NCBI GenBank assembly: GCA_001795035.1
Contig: MGMW01000005.1
Coordinates: 1-10,103, forward strand
Source of the DNA: Chloroflexi bacterium RBG_13_53_26
Lineage (GTDB): Bacteria > Chloroflexota > Dehalococcoidia > UBA2247 > RBG-13-53-26
Direction: 5' to 3'
Length of the DNA stretch: 10,103 bases
The translations under genes were made by a program, and so were the position numbers. Shown one piece after another: positions 6,900 through 10,103 of the stretch (its first letter is position 1; each line of letters starts with the position of its first letter). The notes under the pieces were generated by a model. The model was not told the DNA's origin, ran no database searches, and worked only from the letters and a program-made list of their open reading frames with translations.

Positions 6900-8215
6900 T
6901 ACAGCCTCTCTGCTTCCTTCTTCAGCTCAGCCCGAAAATCAGGATGAGCGATAGCGATAAGCTCCAGGGCACGCTCCCTTTGCGTTTTCCCCTTGAGCCT
7001 GGCGATGCCATATTCAGTGACCACGATATCGGCCAAAGTGCGCGGTGTGCTGACGACCGTGCCAGGCTCCAGCATGGGCACGATACGAGACAGGGCACCG
7101 TTCTTGGCAGTCGAGGGTATGGCCACAATGCTCCGCCCGCCCTTTGACAGGTAAGCACCTATAGCAAATGAAAGCTGACCACCCGAGCCACTGGTCATTA
7201 CCGTCCCTACGGATTCGGCAGCGATCTGGCCGGTGAGATCCAGGGCAATGGCACTGTTGATAGCCACCATATTGTCGTGCGAAGAAATGACCCGAGGATC
7301 AAGGATATAGTTCGAGGAGTAGACCTCAAAGAGGGGATTATCGTTGATGAAGTCCATCTCCTCCTTAGTGCCTCCTCCTACCGCTGTGGCCACCGCCCTT
7401 CCTTTATGAATGTTCTTGTACTTGCCGGTGATGACACCGTTCATCACCAGGGTACCGATTCCTCTAACGGTGTTCTCCGAGTGCCAGCCCAGGTCATGCT
7501 TGCTGTCCAGGATACCGAGCTGAGCCACCCATTCAGCAGTGCCACCGACACCGATCTCCAGACAATCGCCGTCCTTGATGACAGTGCCAACGTAGCCAGC
7601 GACGTTCTTCTCCAGTTCGCCCGGGCCCGTGGTCTTCCTCCCCAGTATGTCTGTGCCTCCGGGAACCTTGCCTGAAGGGGTGTGCTCGACGAAGTAGTCT
7701 ATCTCTGATACATGGATGAAGTTGTCACCGTAGGTCCTAATAATCCTCTCATTGGCTTCGGCGATGACCACCCGGGCCATCCTGACCCATTCTTTCTTCA
7801 TCCACAATGAGGCGCCAAAGCTGCAGAAACCGTGTTCATCCGGAAGAGAGACCTGGACCATAAAGACATCCATCGGCTTGGCTTCGGTCATATCCGGCAC
7901 GCCGAAGAGGCCGCTGACGGTGAAATCCGACTTCCTTTCGGCCACCAGCGCTCTAACCAGAGGTAAGACATAGGATGTTTCAAGCTGGAAGGTATCGGGA
8001 TAGACATCGTACCAGGAGGTATCGTACATGGGGAGGTCACTGCCACCTCCGCCCATGATCCTCACTCCCGTTAGTTCGTCCGCACGGCTGACAAGGGCCA
8101 GCCCCAAGGCAGGGGCCTCCGGCTGGGCGAAAACGACATAGTCCCCTGATTTCACCGCCTTTATGGCTTCTTCAGCCGAAACCAGTTTCCGTTTGTATTC
8201 CTCTTTCCAGTTCAC
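6890..8215 (-). CDS. Acetyl-CoA hydrolase/transferase family protein (class I CoA-transferase)
   Basis: This family, which includes 4-hydroxybutyrate and butyrate:acetate CoA-transferases and acetyl-CoA hydrolases, moves CoA between short acyl groups and carboxylates through a glutamyl-CoA thioester. The 441-aa length is typical. Visible are the N-terminal MNWKEEYKRKLVSAEEA, GVGG (222-225), then GWHSE with E247 as the expected catalytic glutamate, NDNP (291-294), SGSGGQ (342-347), SKGGRSI (357-363) and VTEYGIARLKGKT followed by RERA and IAHPDFR (399-428). The specific acyl donor and acceptor cannot be told from sequence. I chose GTG 8215, because the family N-terminus begins there and AAGGAGG lies 12 nt upstream, a long but workable spacing; an in-frame start at 8266 would place that site inside the gene. 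It is first in an operon with fabF and recJ. Confidence 0.9.
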   Translation of the reverse strand: MNWKEEYKRKLVSAEEAIKAVKSGDYVVFAQPEAPALGLALVSRADELTGVRIMGGGGSDLPMYDTSWYDVYPDTFQLETSYVLPLVRALVAERKSDFTVSGLFGVPDMTEAKPMDVFMVQVSLPDEHGFCSFGASLWMKKEWVRMARVVIAEANERIIRTYGDNFIHVSEIDYFVEHTPSGKVPGGTDILGRKTTGPGELEKNVAGYVGTVIKDGDCLEIGVGGTAEWVAQLGILDSKHDLGWHSENTVRGIGTLVMNGVITGKYKNIHKGRAVATAVGGGTKEEMDFINDNPLFEVYSSNYILDPRVISSHDNMVAINSAIALDLTGQIAAESVGTVMTSGSGGQLSFAIGAYLSKGGRSIVAIPSTAKNGALSRIVPMLEPGTVVSTPRTLADIVVTEYGIARLKGKTQRERALELIAIAHPDFRAELKKEAERLYWP

Positions 8216-8227
8216 GCTCTGTATGTT

Positions 8228-8234
8228 CCTCCTT
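8228..8234 (-). promoter_or_regulatory. Ribosome binding site AAGGAGG of the CoA-transferase gene
   Basis: A near-perfect anti-Shine-Dalgarno match lies 12 nt before GTG 8215. It decides against the longer frame starting at 8266, which would contain it. The only codon at a shorter in-frame spacing is ATA at 8222-8224, not a normal start. Confidence 0.65.
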
Positions 8235-8252
8235 CTGAACCAAACAAGTGTG

Positions 8253-8282
8253 ATGTTAGCATCCAACGTTTCTCAGCGTCAA
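8253..8282 (-). promoter_or_regulatory. Putative sigma-70 promoter of the CoA-transferase/fabF/recJ operon
   Basis: On the minus strand TTGACG (8282-8277) is followed after 18 bp by TAACAT (8258-8253). The -35 matches five of six bases and the -10 four of six. Initiation near 8246 would give a leader of about 30 nt with the AAGGAGG site. The pair resembles the ftsY promoter (TTGACC, TAACAT). Confidence 0.5.
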
Positions 8283-8454
8283 GGTGCTGAGCTTCGAATT
8301 GGGAACGCACACAGGAACAGGAGAGGCTGCATAACAGCAGGCAGGCGCGGAAAGGACCTCAGGCTGTGGCAATGACTATATTTCAGGCACTAGCGTGGCG
8401 TTGTCTTCCGGAGGCCAACCTCGCAGTGTGTTGTAACTCCATGTAATAATGTTA

Positions 8455-8474
8455 GGGCACGGCATGCCGTGCCC
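8455..8474. repeat. Perfect 20-bp palindrome, REP-like
   Basis: GGGCACGGCATGCCGTGCCC is fully self-complementary and flanked by TTA on the left and CTAC on the right. It lies 16 bases beyond the stop of the small zinc-motif gene and could act as its 3' hairpin, with an A/T-rich stretch (TAACATTATTAC) following in the transcript direction. Palindromes of this type occur as dispersed intergenic repeats in many genomes; that part is general knowledge, not tested here. Confidence 0.7.
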
Positions 8475-8490
8475 CTACAGCAGCGAGTTT

Positions 8491-8778
8491 TCACAGAAGC
8501 CCGAAAGCTCCAAGCAGGACAAGCACGAGGGCCAATGCGGCTCCGAGCAGTCCACAACCGAGGTTGAGGCACGATCTGGATACCGAATCACTCTCGCCCC
8601 TGGGCAGGTGACTCAAGGAGACTGATGACGGGCTCCTGACCCTGGCCCGCTTAACAACCAGCGGCAATGCCACTCTGCCGGTACCCTTACACCTGGAGCA
8701 GACCGCATCGCCAATATGCCCGCTGCCACGACAGGCACCACAGGTGGCATACTCAATTCCCTCTACTCTTTTGAACAT
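8491..8778 (-). CDS. Small membrane-anchored protein with two DnaJ-type CxxCxGxG motifs
   Basis: The 95-aa product has C13-x-x-C16-x-G-x-G and C27-x-x-C30-x-G-x-G, exactly the motif that pairs up in the zinc centre of DnaJ/Hsp40. DnaJ has four such motifs, so this protein could bind one zinc ion. There is no J domain. A basic and serine-rich linker (41-70) leads to a hydrophobic C-terminal segment (about 73-94) that ends the protein, fitting a tail anchor with the zinc module in the cytoplasm. Two more cysteines (C70, C75) flank the membrane start. The ATG at 8778 has only a weak GGGTG upstream, but a strong extended -10 promoter lies 24 nt further. Function is unknown; protein binding or a redox role is speculation. 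Confidence 0.7.
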   Translation of the reverse strand: MFKRVEGIEYATCGACRGSGHIGDAVCSRCKGTGRVALPLVVKRARVRSPSSVSLSHLPRGESDSVSRSCLNLGCGLLGAALALVLVLLGAFGLL

Positions 8779-8808
8779 CGCACCCAGCCGAAAGCTTTGC
8801 CTGGCGCT

Positions 8809-8836
8809 ATTATACCATTTGGAAGGAATGCCTCAA
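8809..8836 (-). promoter_or_regulatory. Extended -10 promoter of the small zinc-motif gene
   Basis: The minus strand reads TGGTATAAT (8817-8809), a consensus -10 with the TGn extension. A TTGAGG (8836-8831) lies 16 bp upstream, with four of six -35 matches, and overlaps the stop codon of the membrane-protein gene. The start would be near 8802, giving a leader of about 24 nt. Confidence 0.65.
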
Positions 8837-9753
8837 ACCAGATTGGCTTTCCTGCGCGCTCTGTATCGCCGAATCACCCTCAAAGTAGGCAGGAGAAAAA
8901 GCAGCGTTGCCGTGACCTGAATGAAAGCACGTACGACCAAGTCCCCTATGGTTAGATTCCCCCTGGCCTCAGCAGACAGCAGCGGGATGACAATGCTCAC
9001 CAGCACCGTCAGAAGCCAGTACGGTGCCGGGTGGAGAATGACATCGATAGGAAACTCCGAGTGTTTCCGCAATCCCATGTCCATATAGACCTGGTTCTCC
9101 AGTTCGTAGATACTGGAAGCTGAGTTTGATTCCAGGCGACGAGTGCAGTCAACCCCCTGGCCGGGGTCCGAGGGCCAAGCGGTGAAGAAGGCTCTTTTCC
9201 AACGGAAGCCAAATCGGATGATAACGACATAGATGAGCAACATCAGAACAGGAACGTTGAGGAGAACCAAATAGAAGAGCCGGTTCTGCAGATCACGGAA
9301 CTCGGGATTCAATGCGACCAACACCCATGAGAGAGCCAATGCCACTGGCGGTACGAAACGAATGGGTCCCAAGGACCGACTCCACCCTGCAACCATGCCT
9401 TCCGCATACCCGAGAAGCCTCAGACATTCATCCAATCGGCGGGCATCATGGCTCGATCCCTCTATCATCTTCAATCTCCGGGGCCTGAGAAATCGCCCGA
9501 TTTCCGCCGTCCTGGCATTGACATGGGTTTCCACGAAGAGTCTGACAATCGGCCGGACGGAGAATCCCCACCACCAATCCCGTACCCCCCGCAGCGGAGA
9601 AAGCACAGACCTAAAGAAGCGTCCAAGCACGCTTGACGAACCGCGATCAGAGGCAGAGGCAGGACGATGGCGGACGTGCATGGCAGGTTCAGAGCCGACC
9701 CGTTCAATGACAGCAGCATAAGCACCGAGCAAGGCGGGCAGGCTGTTGCTCAA
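8833..9753 (-). CDS. Unrecognised multi-pass membrane protein
   Basis: The 306-aa frame has a polar, arginine-rich first part and about four hydrophobic segments (near 131-149, 160-180, 240-260 and 268-291). Between the second and third is a polar domain with FRWKRAFF (183-190) and a block, SSIYELENQ then MGLRKHSEFPID (213-237), that looks conserved in style but that I cannot assign. The C-terminus is strongly basic (RRYRARRK), consistent with a cytoplasmic tail. Residues 4-20 could form an amphipathic helix. The start is uncertain: TTG 9753 is the most upstream usual start codon after an in-frame stop but has no good binding site, and a CTG five codons earlier has GAGGGG 6 nt before it. See the separate note on the leader frame. 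Function unknown. Confidence 0.7.
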   Translation of the reverse strand: MSNSLPALLGAYAAVIERVGSEPAMHVRHRPASASDRGSSSVLGRFFRSVLSPLRGVRDWWWGFSVRPIVRLFVETHVNARTAEIGRFLRPRRLKMIEGSSHDARRLDECLRLLGYAEGMVAGWSRSLGPIRFVPPVALALSWVLVALNPEFRDLQNRLFYLVLLNVPVLMLLIYVVIIRFGFRWKRAFFTAWPSDPGQGVDCTRRLESNSASSIYELENQVYMDMGLRKHSEFPIDVILHPAPYWLLTVLVSIVIPLLSAEARGNLTIGDLVVRAFIQVTATLLFLLPTLRVIRRYRARRKANLV

Positions 9754-9910
9754 CCTATCGTTATCCAGGCTCTTCCCCTCTGGTCAAGTCGCTATTTCTC
9801 TCCATCCGGCGACATTATATCACCTCGGAACATCAGCGTGGATGCAAATGCCGGAGTCATGCGGTGCATTGCTGCAGTGACCAATCCGGCAACGAAGTTC
9901 CGAACGGCAG
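9754..9910. promoter_or_regulatory. Intergenic region with promoter and 14-codon leader frame
   Basis: Between the MFS fragment and the membrane-protein gene lie 157 bases. The minus strand has TGATATAAT (9822-9814), a consensus extended -10 with no good -35. A 14-codon frame from ATG 9805 to TAA 9761 begins about where transcription should start, near 9807, and ends 7 nt before TTG 9753. No other gene is seen. Confidence 0.55.
9814..9822 (-). promoter_or_regulatory. Extended -10 element of the membrane-protein gene
   Basis: TGATATAAT matches the TGn-TATAAT extended -10 consensus. The best -35 position, 17 bp upstream, reads TCCACG and is poor, as is common for extended -10 promoters. Downstream bases GTCGCC resemble the AGCGCC after the promoter at 8809. 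Confidence 0.55.
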
Positions 9911-10103
9911 CTAGGTCGGAGGGTGCAACTTACGATCTTCGGTAGAACGCATCCCCCTCCGGATGAGAAACAGGAACGCCACGGCGAGGACAAAGCAGGC
10001 CAGAGCCGCACTGCGAAAGACCCAGCTTATGCCGATGGAACTCTCTATGGTGCCTCCGACCACTGAGCTGAATAACATTGCCGATGCAAGCGACATGTTG
10101 GAC
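9911..10103 (-). CDS. C-terminal end of a probable MFS transporter (5' part outside window)
   Basis: Only the last 63 or so codons are inside the window. They encode a small-residue-rich helix (NMSLASAMLFSSVVGG), a short linker, then a hydrophobic helix (SAALACFVLAVAFLFLIRR) and a short polar tail. This is the usual shape of helices 11 and 12 and the cytoplasmic tail in major facilitator superfamily permeases, with the basic RRG just after the last helix. The substrate cannot be guessed. Other multi-pass families remain possible from so short a piece. Confidence 0.5.
   Translation of the reverse strand, partial: SNMSLASAMLFSSVVGGTIESSIGISWVFRSAALACFVLAVAFLFLIRRGMRSTEDRKLHPPT

Noticed and set aside
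6126..6947. 273-aa plus-strand open frame
   Set aside because: Antisense to fabF, which has all catalytic residues; no motif in the antisense product.
8216..8266. Upstream start of the CoA-transferase at ATG 8266
   Set aside because: The 17 added residues contain the AAGGAGG binding site and overlap the -10 region, and the family N-terminus begins at GTG 8215.
9362..9721. 119-aa plus-strand frame
   Set aside because: Antisense to the membrane-protein gene, arginine/serine/proline-rich with no motif, whereas the minus strand has clear hydrophobic segments.

Overview
The window reads as a chromosomal segment of a moderately GC-rich bacterium carrying mostly housekeeping genes. An FtsY without a long acidic N-terminal domain, frequent TTG starts, GGAGG-type ribosome binding sites and short scattered palindromes with ATTCC/GGAAT ends fit an uncultured Chloroflexota/Dehalococcoidia-type genome. 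That placement is inference only. No rRNA, tRNA, transposase, integrase or CRISPR array was seen.

Layout, left to right. (1) 1-1179, minus: an FAD-dependent oxidoreductase of the phytoene-desaturase/PYROXD2 type, cut by the left edge. (2) 1180-1529: non-coding, with a stem-loop at its right end. (3) 1530-1823, minus: a 97-aa protein with a LuxR/GerE-type helix-turn-helix second half and an unrecognisable first half. (4) 1824-2097: non-coding, with a palindrome, three degenerate 22-bp tandem units and a good ftsY promoter. (5) 2098-3860, plus: ftsY (SRP receptor) and lgt (prolipoprotein diacylglyceryl transferase), a two-gene envelope/secretion operon. (6) 3861-3953: two palindromes between convergent genes. 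(7) 3954-8215, minus: an operon transcribed as CoA-transferase/acyl-CoA hydrolase, then fabF, then recJ, with overlapping or abutting junctions and non-ATG starts. (8) 8216-8490: the operon's promoter and a perfect 20-bp palindrome. (9) 8491-8778, minus: a 95-aa protein with two CxxCxGxG motifs and a C-terminal membrane segment. (10) 8833-9753, minus: an unrecognised multi-pass membrane protein. (11) 9911-10103, minus: the C-terminus of a probable MFS transporter, cut by the right edge.

How they work together. ftsY and lgt both act in delivering proteins to, or maturing them at, the membrane. The CoA-transferase and FabF share acyl-thioester chemistry, so their translational coupling may mean a common acyl-group pathway. 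RecJ (DNA repair) looks like a passenger on that transcript. Genes 9 and 10 each have their own extended -10 promoter. I did not find a convincing new multi-gene system. The most interesting signals are non-coding: a palindrome family whose stems change in a compensated way, the tandem units before ftsY, the 3' stem-loop and odd N-terminus of the HTH gene, and the unresolved N-terminus of the membrane protein.
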